A stretch of DNA of 64,000 bases from Gambelia wislizenii (Eukaryota; Chordata; Lepidosauria; Squamata; Crotaphytidae): contig JAUMIR010000003.1 in the NCBI GenBank assembly GCA_030847615.1, positions 340,208,256 to 340,272,255 on the forward strand. Direction: 5' to 3'. A program made the translations under genes and the position numbers. Shown one piece after another: positions 1 to 9,923 of this stretch (position 1 is its first letter; each line of letters begins with the position of its first letter). The notes beneath the pieces are model-generated. The model worked only from the letters and a program-made list of their open reading frames with translations. It was not told the DNA's origin and searched no databases.

Positions 1-90
1 CAACTTCCAGACAAATCTACAAATGAAACTTGAAGACCATCCTACAGATTAAAAACAGTACAGCACTAAAGCAGAAAACCCATTATCTAA

Positions 91-135
91 GGCTGCATCT
101 ACACTACAGAAATAATCCAGTTTGAAACTGGATTA
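91..135 (+). mobile_element. Left fragment of a palindromic non-autonomous DNA element
   Basis: The sequence reads as one end of a short palindromic element seen several more times in the window (32271-32466, 40950-41176, 55117-55345). Its hallmarks are 'gcatctacactacagaaataat' type termini and an inner 'gggatttgtagtt' motif. The copy stops at 135, where CR1 sequence starts. A matching right half is seen at 6752-6908, so the two probably were one element before the CR1 and copia insertions. This pairing is inference. Confidence 0.55.
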
Positions 136-918
136 TCATAGAATCATGGAATCATGGAATCATAGAATTGTAGAGTTGGAAGAGACCACAAGGGCCATCC
201 AGTCCAACCCCCTGCCACGCAGGAAATCACGATCAAAACATCCCCAACAGATGGCAATCCAGCCTCTGTTTAAAGACCTCCAAGGAAGGAGACCCCACCA
301 CACTCCAAGGGAGTGTGTTCCACTGCTGAACAGCTCTTACTGTCAAAAAGTTCCTCCTCATGTTGAGGTGGAATCTCTGTTCCTGGAGCTTGCATCCATT
401 GCTCCGTGTTCCAGTTTCTGGAGCAGCAGAAAACAAGCCTGCTCCATCATCAACATGACACCCCTTCAAATAGTTTAAAAGGGCTATCATATTGCCTCTT
501 TTAACCGTCTTTTTTCCAGGCTAAACATACCCAGCTCCCTAAGTCTCTCCTCATAAGCCATCGTTTTCAGACCTTTCACCATTTTAGTTGCCCTTCTCTG
601 GACATGCTCCAATTTGTCCATATCCTTTTTGAATTGTGGTGCCCAGAACTGGACACAGTATTTTAGGTGAGGTCTGACCAAGGCAGAATAGAGCGGCACT
701 ATTACTTCCCTTGATCTAGACACTATACTTCTGTTGATACAGCCCAAAATCGCATTGGCCTTTTTAGCTGTCGCATCACACTGTTGACTCATGTTCAACT
801 TGTGGTCTACTAGCACTCCTAGATCCCTTTCGCATGTAGTCTCATTCAGCCAGGTCTCTCCCATCCTATATCTATGCATTTCATTTTTCCGCCCTAAGTG
901 CAGTACCTTACATTTCTC
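136..918 (-). mobile_element. CR1 LINE, 3' part, left of the copia insertion
   Basis: On the minus strand this encodes the C-terminal end of a CR1 reverse transcriptase, including the stretches [14 protein letters not shown], [11 protein letters not shown] and YCVQFWAP. The 3' end near 136-190 shows the typical CR1 tail built on repeated ATTCTATG units preceded by the 'ccaactctacaattc' region. The reading frame has decayed (frame change near 485). The copy continues without loss at 6484 after the copia element and its target duplication are removed. Confidence 0.85.
487..879 (-). pseudogene. CR1 reverse transcriptase C-terminal fragment
   Basis: This is a 130-codon open stretch matching the CR1 RT thumb and C-terminal region ([39 protein letters not shown]). 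It is a remnant: the frame is lost towards the 3' end and the upstream RT core is separated by 5.6 kb of copia sequence. A nearly identical segment is present at 19157-19660. The family identity is based on recognised motifs. No function is expected now. Confidence 0.8.
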
Positions 919-1593
919 TGTCAGGGATGATGGGAGTTGTAGCTCTTCACCTCTGGCTCAAACTCACCACCTTGTTATGCAGCAGAGCCAACCAGCTTAG
1001 ATCAGTGGTTAATGCTTTCCTCCAAAGCAGCAGAGTTTCAGAGAATAGGCTGAAGATCCTGACAAACTCTCCAAGCCTTCTCACTCTTCTCCAGGTGTCT
1101 CCAAAATGTCTCCAGGATTCACTCAGGCAACTCAGTAGTTTTATATAAAACCTACTTTATTCTTCTATATAAATATACTATATGGTCAACAAATCACAAT
1201 CTCTACACACTACTCCACAATATCTCCAAACTATTCCACCTCTACTCCACCACAATACATTGGCAAACATTGCAATTTTATAGCCATTGTTTATCACCAC
1301 CCACTAGCTAGTTTCCACCCAGTGGGTGTGTACTTCCATTCTGATTGGTCCACATAGTTCCACCCATGCTTAAGACCAACCCATGTATTTCAACATTTCA
1401 CCTTGTACACTTAATGATTCTCAGGTGTTTCCAATCTGCATTCAGTACCTCTGTCCTTGGCTCTCAGGCCTTCTAGATTACATTAGCAGTTTCACCTGTG
1501 TAGCCCCATAATTGCTCTTGCTTAGTCATTGTGACTTTCACATACATATTTTATTTCTTTCACTGTATGTCCCATGTTGCATTTTCCTTAACA
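919..1593 (-). repeat. Copia 3' LTR (left copy)
   Basis: This 675-bp repeat begins TGTCAGGG and ends CCTTAACA on the + strand, giving TG...CA ends with short inverted termini. It matches 5809-6483 line by line with no difference that I could find. On the minus strand it contains an AATAAA hexamer (complement of TTTATT at 1156-1161) that could serve as the polyadenylation signal, next to a TATATAAAA stretch. Confidence 0.95.
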
Positions 1594-1603
1594 ATCCCCT
1601 CCG
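1594..1603 (-). other. Copia polypurine tract
   Basis: Read on the minus strand, GGAGGGGATT ends exactly where the 3' LTR starts (TGTTAAGG). This is the position and purine-rich composition expected of the plus-strand primer in LTR retrotransposons. Confidence 0.8.
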
Positions 1604-1624
1604 AAATAAAATATTGTATGTGTC

Positions 1625-4600
1625 TTACAATGTCATTCCAACCATTTGTGTCAGCCGTTCATGTTTTTCTACTGTCAATGCTTTTGTGAACAAATCTGCT
1701 ATGTTGTGTTGTGTTTCTATATATCTCAATTCTATTTCACCCTTCTGAACCATGTCTCGCACATTTTGATATCTTACACCAACATATTTTGTTCTGTTCT
1801 TCAAACTTTCAGTTTCAGCCATTGCTATGCATGACTGTGAATCTTCCAGAATTTCTACTGGTATCTTGTAACTTTCATTTAAATCATTTAGCAATTGCTT
1901 AATCCACTGTACCTCATTTACTATCTCATTCAAAGCAGCAAATTCTGCTTCTGTTGTGCTTAACGTTACATTAGTTTGTTTTCTACTTCTCCAAACTATT
2001 GGACTTTCACTATATTTAATTATCATTCCTGTAACTGACTTCTTGTCTCCTAATTCTGATGCAAATGAACTGTCTACATAACAATCTAGATCTGAACTAC
2101 TGCTTCTTATAATCAATTTCCTATCTAAGGTTCCTTTCAAATATCTCAATAAATGTTTTACCGCTGTCCAGTCTTCAATTTTTGGATCATTAACCCTTCT
2201 AGACAATACATTTACAGCATAAGAAATGTCTGGTCTGGTGTGGCAAGATATGAATTGTAAAGATCCTATTATACTTCTGAAGAGATTCTTGTCCTCAAAC
2301 GCTCTAGTTGTTTCCTCAGACACAAAACCAGTTGTCATTGGAGCTCTTACTATTTTTGCATTCTGTAATCCACACTTTTCAATCAGTCTTTCAATTTTAT
2401 TTCTCTGACTTAATAAACAATGTCCTTCTTCTGTCCATTCAACGCAAATACCTAAATAAGACTTCAATACACCTAAGTCCTTCAAAACAAACTTCTTAGA
2501 CAATTCTCTTTTTACTGACTCAATTTCCTGTTTTGACTTTGCTGCTACGCACAAATCATCTACATAAATTACTAATACTATGTCTCCTTTTGTATAAACA
2601 CAAGCATCTGCAATGCTCCTCTTGTAACCTAGCTTAACTAGCTCATCATTGATGCACAGATTCCACGCTCTGGCACTTTGTTTTAAACCATACAATGCTT
2701 TCTTTAATTTATATACTCTTTGACTACCATTTTCTTCGAAACCTTGTGGCTGTTCCATAAATATTTCTTCATCCAGAACCGCATTCAAGTAAGCTGTCTC
2801 AAAATCAAAATGTTCTACAACTAAATTCCTTTTTACTGCTACAGCTAGAACCATTCTCAGACTTTCTGGCTTTGCAGTTGGAGAATACGTCTTATCATAG
2901 TTCTCATACTGCTGTTGTGCAAAACCCTTAGCCACTAACCTAGCTTTATATTTGATACTTCCATCTGGCATTTCTTTCCTTTTGTATACCCATTTACAAC
3001 CAATTACTTTCTTGTCTTTGGGTCTGTCAACAATTTCAAAAACATCTTTATTTACCAGGCAACCAAACTCATTATCCATTGCATCAAACCATCTTTCCTG
3101 TTCTTCACTAGAATAACTTTCCAATTCTTCAAAACTTTCAGGCTCTTCTACTGCTAAACAAGCTCTTGCCTGTGTCACAACAAACCTATCTGGAGGCTTT
3201 CTAACTCTATGACTACGCCTGGGAATAAAATCTGCTGTTCTGTCTCTTTCATCCTCACTTTCTCTACTGGGAGTTGTAGTTCTATGACTAAATCTCTTGT
3301 CTTCAGTCATTCGAGTAGTAGTAGGCCTAGATGCTATCTCATCATCAGAAGAACTACCACTGCTGCTAGGTGATGCTTCCTGCTTAACTGAAACCCCTCC
3401 GTTTCCTGAGGTTGGTTCAGTTTGTGCTTCTGGCTCATTTGAACTCCCTAACCTCAAAAACACTTCTTTATTGGCATGCAGTTTGTCCCAACCAGCATGT
3501 CTCTCAAAATTTGCAGACCTAGAATACTGCACTTGTTTTCCTCCCAAATGAAACTTGTAGCTATTTCCAGAATACCCCAAAAACCTAAGCCTTTTGCTTT
3601 TGGGTTCTCCTTTCCTCCTGAAACAAGCAGGTGTGTAAACATGAGCAAATTGTCCAAAAACCCTTAAGTACTTGTAATTTGGCATTCTCCCATACAATAC
3701 CCTGTAGGGAATGTCTTCAATTTCTGAATGATACAATCTGTTACTGATATGTATTGCAGTCAAAGTTGCTTCTGCCCAAAAACTATCTTTCACCCCTGCA
3801 TCTGCCATCATACAAGCAGTAATTCTTTTTATATCTTGTATTTTCTTCTCTGCTAACCCATCCTCACTAGGACAAGCAGGGTTTGTAGTTTCATGCCTTA
3901 TTCCCACCTTTTGAAACCAGTTAAATAACTGATTATTTAAAAATTCTCCTCCTCTATCAGTAATGATGGTGCCTACTCTGCTATCAAATTGTCTTTCCAC
4001 CATTCTTACCCATGCTTTTAAACTTTGCCCAGCGTCAGATTTGTTTTTCATTATTCTCACAAATGCAAATCTTGTATACCTATCAACAATTACTAGGAAA
4101 TACTTGCTTCCCCCTAAGGACAAGCAATTAGCTTGGGCGACATCTGCATGTACATACTGAAATGGTCTTTGAGCAATTCTTTTTGTTTTCTTAGCTACTG
4201 GAAAAGCTCTGACCTTTACCTGTTGACACACTGTACAATCTAAGTGGTTTTTACATTCAGTAACTTTTAAATCTGGACACATACTGATTAAATTCTTTAA
4301 ACATTTGAAGCTCGCATGGCCGAATTTTCTGTGAAGCTCGTGTATGCAGTCTTTGTGGATTGGAATATTTTCTATGTTATTAGCTTCTTCAACCCTGTAG
4401 CTATCAATATTGTCCTCCAAATAATAAAGTTTGTCCTTTTTCAAACCTATGCCACGCAATTCCCCATTCAGTTTTATCTTACACATGTTCTTTTCAAAGA
4501 TGACTGTGTAGTCTCTTTCTGTTAATCTGCTTACTGATAACAAATTATTTTCTAACTCCTTTACATGTAAGACATCATTAAAATTCTCTTTTAGCCCTGG

Positions 4601-5590
4601 AATGTACACAGTACCCATTTGATTTACAGTACTTAGCTCTTTCCCGTCAGCCAAAACTACAGCATTTACATTAGCTGATTTTCTATTACTTATTAAATTT
4701 ATGTCATTACACATCAAAGATGTGGCTCCTGAATCAACTAGCCATTTAGAATTTGCATATTGTTTTTCCTTAATCATGGTTGCAAACCCCTTTTTATTAC
4801 CACTGTCCCTCAAAAATGGAGGTCTGGACTGTTTTTGATACTGCCGCGGCTGCCATCTGCTCTCTGCTTGCTTGCGTCTCTCAGCTGCAAAATGTTTACA
4901 ATGTCTCTGCAGATGACCAATCTTCTTACAATAAAAGCACCTCCGTTGCTCCCTTGTAGAGGCTGCTTCCTCCTGCGTTCGCCAGTCAGGAGTTGTTCGT
5001 TGTTTTGGCACAGTCTTTAAACTTGCTGAGTCACCCTGCTCAGACATTCTTCTCTGGTTCTCTTCCAGTATTCTGGCCACAATTAAGTCTCTATTAAGCT
5101 CAGTTTCTGACAGGTTTTGCAGGCTGTTCGTTATGTTGTCCCACGAAGAGTCTAGCGATTCTATTAAAATGTAGCATTGCTGCTCTTTGCTAATTTGCAC
5201 TCCCCTCAGTTCAGCTTGCACAAATAAATCTTGCATTATTTTTAAATGTTCTATCACACACTGCCCTTTAGCCATCTTTTGCCTGTATATTCTTTTAGAC
5301 CATAGCATTTTTGCAAAAGCAGTTGAAGGAGTGTGTAATCTCTGCAAGGTATCCCACACATCCTTGGCAGACGTTTTATCTCTGACGTCATTAATTAAGT
5401 CTTCTTCAAGCATGAGATAAAGACAGGCTTTTGCTTTACTATCTCTCTCTTGAGTGGCTTCATCAGCATCGGCTGCCAGCCCTGTTTCAACTGTTGACCA
5501 CAGACCTTCCTTTACTAGTAGAGATTGGGCATAAATCTTCCAGGTAGAGTAGTTGTTTCTATTTAATTTACTAAACTTTAGAATTTCCAT
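1625..5590 (-). CDS. Copia Gag-Pol polyprotein (1321 aa)
   Basis: Single fused Gag-Pol frame. Visible domains in order: a Gag UBN2/retrotran-gag-like N-terminus; a CX2CX4HX4C zinc knuckle at residues 218-231; aspartic protease with D286-S-G; integrase zinc site H420, H425, C452, C455; integrase core D483, D545, E581 with the D,D-35-E spacing; a low-complexity acidic/Ser linker at about 720-790; copia-type RT from about 860 with catalytic D929 and YVDD at 1009-1012; RNase H with D1173 and acidic residues at 1214-1216 and 1250. All catalytic residues that I can place are present. The start at 5588-5590 has A at -3 and G at +4, a strong initiation context. The frame ends with TAA at 1625-1627. 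No frameshift separates Gag from Pol, as usual for copia. Length is typical of the family. Confidence 0.95.
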   Translation of the reverse strand: MEILKFSKLNRNNYSTWKIYAQSLLVKEGLWSTVETGLAADADEATQERDSKAKACLYLMLEEDLINDVRDKTSAKDVWDTLQRLHTPSTAFAKMLWSKRIYRQKMAKGQCVIEHLKIMQDLFVQAELRGVQISKEQQCYILIESLDSSWDNITNSLQNLSETELNRDLIVARILEENQRRMSEQGDSASLKTVPKQRTTPDWRTQEEAASTREQRRCFYCKKIGHLQRHCKHFAAERRKQAESRWQPRQYQKQSRPPFLRDSGNKKGFATMIKEKQYANSKWLVDSGATSLMCNDINLISNRKSANVNAVVLADGKELSTVNQMGTVYIPGLKENFNDVLHVKELENNLLSVSRLTERDYTVIFEKNMCKIKLNGELRGIGLKKDKLYYLEDNIDSYRVEEANNIENIPIHKDCIHELHRKFGHASFKCLKNLISMCPDLKVTECKNHLDCTVCQQVKVRAFPVAKKTKRIAQRPFQYVHADVAQANCLSLGGSKYFLVIVDRYTRFAFVRIMKNKSDAGQSLKAWVRMVERQFDSRVGTIITDRGGEFLNNQLFNWFQKVGIRHETTNPACPSEDGLAEKKIQDIKRITACMMADAGVKDSFWAEATLTAIHISNRLYHSEIEDIPYRVLYGRMPNYKYLRVFGQFAHVYTPACFRRKGEPKSKRLRFLGYSGNSYKFHLGGKQVQYSRSANFERHAGWDKLHANKEVFLRLGSSNEPEAQTEPTSGNGGVSVKQEASPSSSGSSSDDEIASRPTTTRMTEDKRFSHRTTTPSRESEDERDRTADFIPRRSHRVRKPPDRFVVTQARACLAVEEPESFEELESYSSEEQERWFDAMDNEFGCLVNKDVFEIVDRPKDKKVIGCKWVYKRKEMPDGSIKYKARLVAKGFAQQQYENYDKTYSPTAKPESLRMVLAVAVKRNLVVEHFDFETAYLNAVLDEEIFMEQPQGFEENGSQRVYKLKKALYGLKQSARAWNLCINDELVKLGYKRSIADACVYTKGDIVLVIYVDDLCVAAKSKQEIESVKRELSKKFVLKDLGVLKSYLGICVEWTEEGHCLLSQRNKIERLIEKCGLQNAKIVRAPMTTGFVSEETTRAFEDKNLFRSIIGSLQFISCHTRPDISYAVNVLSRRVNDPKIEDWTAVKHLLRYLKGTLDRKLIIRSSSSDLDCYVDSSFASELGDKKSVTGMIIKYSESPIVWRSRKQTNVTLSTTEAEFAALNEIVNEVQWIKQLLNDLNESYKIPVEILEDSQSCIAMAETESLKNRTKYVGVRYQNVRDMVQKGEIELRYIETQHNIADLFTKALTVEKHERLTQMVGMTL

Positions 5591-5792
5591 CTTGATTTGT
5601 GCAGTGACTCAATTTGACACAGTCCTTCTGAGTATGCACAGCCAACCCGTCTGGGCTTAAGCAAAACACAAAATGATTTACTCACGAGGCTTATCAGTGC
5701 AGCACAAACAGCTTGCTCTGATCTATCGTCCACAAAGCTTTCTTCCACTCTCTGGAACTTTCAGCTTCTGTGGATGCTGGGTGCTCTAGTAA
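5591..5792 (-). other. Copia 5' untranslated leader
   Basis: This is the 0.2-kb stretch between the primer-binding site and the Gag-Pol start. I see no long frame or strong motif in it. By position it would hold packaging signals if the element is active. Confidence 0.6.
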
Positions 5793-5807
5793 CTGGGCCC
5801 ATAACCC
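5793..5807 (-). promoter_or_regulatory. Copia primer-binding site (initiator-Met tRNA half)
   Basis: The + strand reads CTGGGCCCATAACCC, the anticodon stem-loop of eukaryotic initiator-methionine tRNA; the RNA of the element (minus strand) is therefore complementary to it. It lies one base inside the 5' LTR. Drosophila copia is known to prime from an internal cleaved half of tRNA-iMet instead of the 3' end, and this element shows the same arrangement. Confidence 0.85.
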
Positions 5808-5808
5808 T

Positions 5809-6483
5809 TGTCAGGGATGATGGGAGTTGTAGCTCTTCACCTCTGGCTCAAACTCACCACCTTGTTATGCAGCAGAGCCAACCAGCTTAGATCAGTGGTT
5901 AATGCTTTCCTCCAAAGCAGCAGAGTTTCAGAGAATAGGCTGAAGATCCTGACAAACTCTCCAAGCCTTCTCACTCTTCTCCAGGTGTCTCCAAAATGTC
6001 TCCAGGATTCACTCAGGCAACTCAGTAGTTTTATATAAAACCTACTTTATTCTTCTATATAAATATACTATATGGTCAACAAATCACAATCTCTACACAC
6101 TACTCCACAATATCTCCAAACTATTCCACCTCTACTCCACCACAATACATTGGCAAACATTGCAATTTTATAGCCATTGTTTATCACCACCCACTAGCTA
6201 GTTTCCACCCAGTGGGTGTGTACTTCCATTCTGATTGGTCCACATAGTTCCACCCATGCTTAAGACCAACCCATGTATTTCAACATTTCACCTTGTACAC
6301 TTAATGATTCTCAGGTGTTTCCAATCTGCATTCAGTACCTCTGTCCTTGGCTCTCAGGCCTTCTAGATTACATTAGCAGTTTCACCTGTGTAGCCCCATA
6401 ATTGCTCTTGCTTAGTCATTGTGACTTTCACATACATATTTTATTTCTTTCACTGTATGTCCCATGTTGCATTTTCCTTAACA
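5809..6483 (-). repeat. Copia 5' LTR (right copy, promoter LTR)
   Basis: Second 675-bp LTR, same length and sequence as 919-1593. Being upstream of the Gag-Pol frame on the minus strand it is the promoter-bearing LTR. A TATATAAAA stretch lies at the complement of 6029-6037; whether it is the working TATA box is not known. Confidence 0.95.
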
Positions 6484-6751
6484 TTCTCTGTATTGAATTT
6501 CATTTTGTTAGCTTGGCCCAGCTCTCCAGTCTATCCAGGTCATTCTGAATTTTGATCCTGTCCTCTAGGGTATTAGCTACTCCTCCTAATTTGGTGTCAT
6601 CTGCAAATTTGATAAGTATGCCCCTAATTCCCTCATCCAAGTCATTGATAAAGATGTTGAATAGCACTGGGCCCAGGACAGAACCCTGTGGCACCCCACT
6701 GCTCATATCTTTCCAAGACAAAGAGGAGCCTTTCCATTGTATAACAAATTA
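6484..6751 (-). mobile_element. CR1 LINE, RT core, right of the copia insertion
   Basis: Minus-strand translation (6500-6721) shows the RT motifs [10 protein letters not shown] and FADDTKLGG, the palm region that precedes the C-terminal part found at 136-918. It joins the left part across the copia element with the 5-bp duplication TTCTC. The element is 5' truncated near 6745. Confidence 0.85.
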
Positions 6752-6908
6752 TTTGCCATACCTCCTTCCTATATAATTGTGGGATTTGTAGTTTGGTGAG
6801 GCACCAGCACTCTTTGGCATAGAAGGCTAAATACCTTGTAAAACTACAAATCCCAGGATTCCATAGGAAGGAACAAACTGGATTATTTCTGTAATGTGGA
6901 TTTGGCCT
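6752..6908 (+). mobile_element. Right fragment of a palindromic DNA element
   Basis: Contains 'gggatttgtagtttgg', 'cactctttggca' and the terminal 'ggattatttctgtaatgtgga' that mark the right half of the same palindromic family as 91-135. Probably the other part of the copy split by CR1. Confidence 0.6.
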
Positions 6909-6957
6909 AAAACAGCCTGTCCCCGTATTCTTGCTAGAAAAGCAAGGTCTTCACCTG

Positions 6958-7318
6958 ACAACAAAGGAATAGCAAGGAGGGAGCCAGCCTAGTCTACCTG
7001 GAAAAGGAGCCCTGGAGTCTTGAAGCAGCCATGGAGAAGGCCCCACAAACTGTGGCTGTGAAGGTGACAGAGTTGAGAGAAATGCCTTTCTTAAGATGTT
7101 AGAGTTAGGGTAGGCTCACATGTGGAGATACGATCCTTCATATATAGATCCACACATTATAGGGCTTTCTGTGTCATAAGCAGCATTTGGAATTGTGCCC
7201 AGAAGTGAACGTGCAGTCAGTGGAGATGTTGTAACAAGGAAATCATGTGGTCCCTATAATCAGCCCCAGTTAACAATCTTGGCTGCAGCTCTTTGGACCA
7301 GCTGAAGTTTCCAAGTGG
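6958..7318 (-). repeat. Unclassified interspersed repeat fragment
   Basis: Shares 'ggagccctggagtcttgaagcagcc', 'gttgtaacaaggaaatcat' and 'tcagccccagttaacaatct' type segments with 29560-30440, so this is a family member. The class is not recognised; it could be LINE-derived. Confidence 0.5.
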
Positions 7319-7359
7319 AATCTCTGGCTTTTCTTTGCAAACGAAGATTCAGGAAGGAC

Positions 7360-8320
7360 TCATCCTGCGCTTTCTGCAAGCGCGCTGATGACTAAAAAGG
7401 CCAATCTGAGATAAACAAGTCGATTGCAGAAAGCACAGCAGAAGGTCTCCTTGAGTGATGTTTTTGGGTTGTGATTCTTTCTGCATTGTCGTTTCTCTTC
7501 AAGACTTGTTCGGCATGAGTTCTCAAATAAGGCTGCAGCATTGTGGATAGTGCGTCTCCATGCCTCCCGATGTGAGGCCAGGGCGGACCACTGTTGGTGA
7601 TCAATTTGGCCGAGCCTGAGAGGTTGTTTCAGGGAGTCTTTGTATCGCTTTTTTGGAGTGCCCCTCTTACGCTGACCCGTGGCGAGTTCACAGTAGAGTA
7701 CTATTTTTGGGAGGTGATGGTCCTCCATCCTAGAAACGCGCCCTGCCCAGTGCAGCTGTGTTCTCAATATCATGGCCTCAATGCTGGTGATCCCTGCTTG
7801 CTCAAGGACAGCAACATTTGTCACATACTCAGTCCAGTGTATATTTAGGATTGTGAGTAGACAGCACTGATGAAAGCGTTCGAGGAGTCGTAGGTGGTGG
7901 CGATAGGTGACCCATGTTTCAGATCCATAAATGAGGATAGACAGTACAATGGCTCTATACACACTGATTTTTGTGCTTTGCCTCAGGTGTTTATTGCTCC
8001 AGACTCTTTTGTGAAGTCTTCCAAATGCACCAAATACCTTTGCTAATCTGTGATCGATCTCTTTGTCAATCTTGGCATCTGAGGAGATGATGCTTCCCAG
8101 GTAGGTGAACTGCTGAACGGACTTGAGCACAGATTTGCCGATGGCAATGTGGGCATGGTGGTGTTCGTCCTTTGGTGCAGGCTGGTAAAGAACTTCTGTT
8201 TTCTTCAGGTTGACTTCCAGCCCAAACAGCTCTGCAGCTGTTGCAAAGAAGGATGTTAGGCGCTGCAGAGCTGCTTCTGTGTGGGCAACAAGGGCATCAT
8301 CATCAGTGAAGAGCAGCTAG
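7360..8320 (-). pseudogene. RTE-like ORF C-terminal tail
   Basis: Open frame from the FTDDD box (about 8310) to 7360. It reads through FGLEVNLKKTEVLY, QQFTYLGSIIS, YGSETWVTYRHH and GRVSRMEDHHLPK, the fingers-to-tail region typical of endonuclease-bearing LINEs. It is separated from the RT block by the disruptions at 8330-8435. Confidence 0.75.
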
Positions 8321-8431
8321 TTAGTTTAGAGTCTTAGTGTGCGCCCTCAGACGGCTTAAGTTAAACAAGCTACCCTCAGTACAGTAATGTATATAGATGC
8401 CATCGTCTTCTTCAAGCTCTGCCATAGCCCT

Positions 8432-9622
8432 TTAGAGCATCATGCTAAGGAAGATTGTAAATAAAGTTAGTGCAAGGACACAACCTTGCTTCACTCCATT
8501 AGTTATTAGAAAGGGCTCTGAAAGAGAATCATCATATCTGACTTGACCACACTGGCCCTCGTGTAGCAAGATAATCATTTTAAGGAATTTGGGGGGACAT
8601 CCTAGTCTTTCCAGGATCTGCCACAGACCTTTTCTACTCACAGTGTCAAAGGCTTTGGTGAAGTCGACAAATGTTACATAGAGACCCTTGTTCTGCTCTC
8701 TACATTTTTCTTGCAGTTGTCTAAGGGCAAATACCATGTCTGTAGTACTCCTATTGGCTCTGAAGCCACATTGGCTTTCAGGAAGAAGTTCTTCTGCAAT
8801 AGCAGGAACTAATCTGGTCAGGAGTATCCTTGCAAGGATTTTTCCAGCAATAGAGAGCAGTGTTATGCCTCGATAGTTTGAGCAATCGGATTTTGCTCCT
8901 TTTTTCTTGTACAGGGTGATGATGACTGCATCTCGGAGGTCTGATGGCAGTTCCCCTTTTCCCCAGCAATTCACAAGGAATTCGTGGAATTTATCGTGGA
9001 GTGCATGACCTCCATGTTTCCAAACTTCAGGTGGGATTCCATCAATCCCAGCTGCCTTGCTGTTTTTCATCTGCCTTGTGGCCTTAAGGGTCTCTTCCAA
9101 AGTGGGAGTTATGTCCAATTCATTTTTCATCGGTTTTTGTATCATATGTTGGATAGCTGAGCCTTGGACTACTTGGTTGGCGCTAAAGAGACTTTGAAAA
9201 TGTTCAGCCCATTGATTCAGGATGGAGGCTTTATCAGTAATTAATGTTTGACCATCTGTACTGTATAAGGAGCTTTGGACCTGATAAGTAGGTCCAAACA
9301 CTGTTTTAAGAGCTTCATAAAATCCTCTATGATCACCCAGATCTGCACAGCGTTGTGTCTTTTCTGCTATATTGATCCACCACTTGTTCTGCATGTCTCT
9401 GAGTTTTTGTTGAAGTTTACTACATGTGAGCTGGAAAGCTGCTTTTCTTACATGGCAGGTTGGCTGGGCGAGGTATGCCTGGTGAGCAGTTCTTTTCTTT
9501 GCCAACAGCTCCTGGATCTCTTGGTTGTTTTCATCAAACCAGTCTTGATTTTTCTTGTGGGAGAACCCAAGGGATTCTTCTGCAGACTGGAGGATACTGT
9601 TTTTGATATGTTGCCCAAGCAC
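8432..9622 (-). pseudogene. RTE-like reverse transcriptase fragment (396 codons)
   Basis: Open for 396 codons on the minus strand. RT motifs can be read in order: SNYRGITLLS, LPESQCGFR, a VTFVDFTKAFD palm segment and TNGVKQGCVLA. The stop lies just before the catalytic FTDDD box, which is found further downstream near 8310 after a second stop and a one-base frame change. The polymerase is therefore inactive. The endonuclease portion lies upstream at 9651-9923 in another frame. Confidence 0.8.
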
Positions 9623-9650
9623 TGTAGGAGAAGGATCTGTAGGATGGTAT

Positions 9651-9923
9651 TCAAGTTGTTTGTAGATTTGCCTGGAAGTTGTCTCTCATGGTAGCTTGTT
9701 GAAGATTGTTGACTTGGAGTCTCTTCTTTAAGATGCCACCCCTCTTAGGTTTGAACTTAAGATGAAGATTTAGTTTACATCTGATGACGTGATGATCTGT
9801 TTGGCATTCTGCACTGGGCATCACTCGGGTATGACGGACATCACGAATGTCTCTCTGACGGACTAGAACATAGTCAATGAGGTGCCAGTGTTTGGATCGG
9901 GGATGCATCCAGGTTGTCTTCAA
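9651..9923 (-). pseudogene. RTE-like endonuclease C-terminal fragment
   Basis: Ninety codons with TWMHPRSKHWHLIDYVLVR and the AECQTDHHVI segment, the Asp-His end of an AP-endonuclease domain. The upstream endonuclease sequence continues to about 10250 in broken frames. Confidence 0.7.

Larger units (their letters stand above)
919..6483 (-). mobile_element. Complete Ty1/copia LTR retrotransposon
   Basis: This 5565-bp element lies on the minus strand. It starts and ends with TG...CA, carries a 675-bp LTR at each end, and is flanked by the 5-bp direct repeat TTCTC at 914-918 and 6484-6488. Between the LTRs are a primer-binding site, a leader of about 0.2 kb, one Gag-Pol frame of 1321 codons in copia order (protease, integrase, RT, RNase H), and a polypurine tract. 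The LTRs appear identical over their whole length and the frame has no stop or frameshift, so the insertion is recent and possibly still competent. Copia elements are uncommon in vertebrates, absent from mammals and birds as far as known, but reported from some fish, amphibians and reptiles. Confidence 0.95.

Noticed and set aside
3297..3667. Overlapping + strand frames opposite the copia ORF
   Set aside because: Antisense shadows of the 1321-codon Gag-Pol frame.
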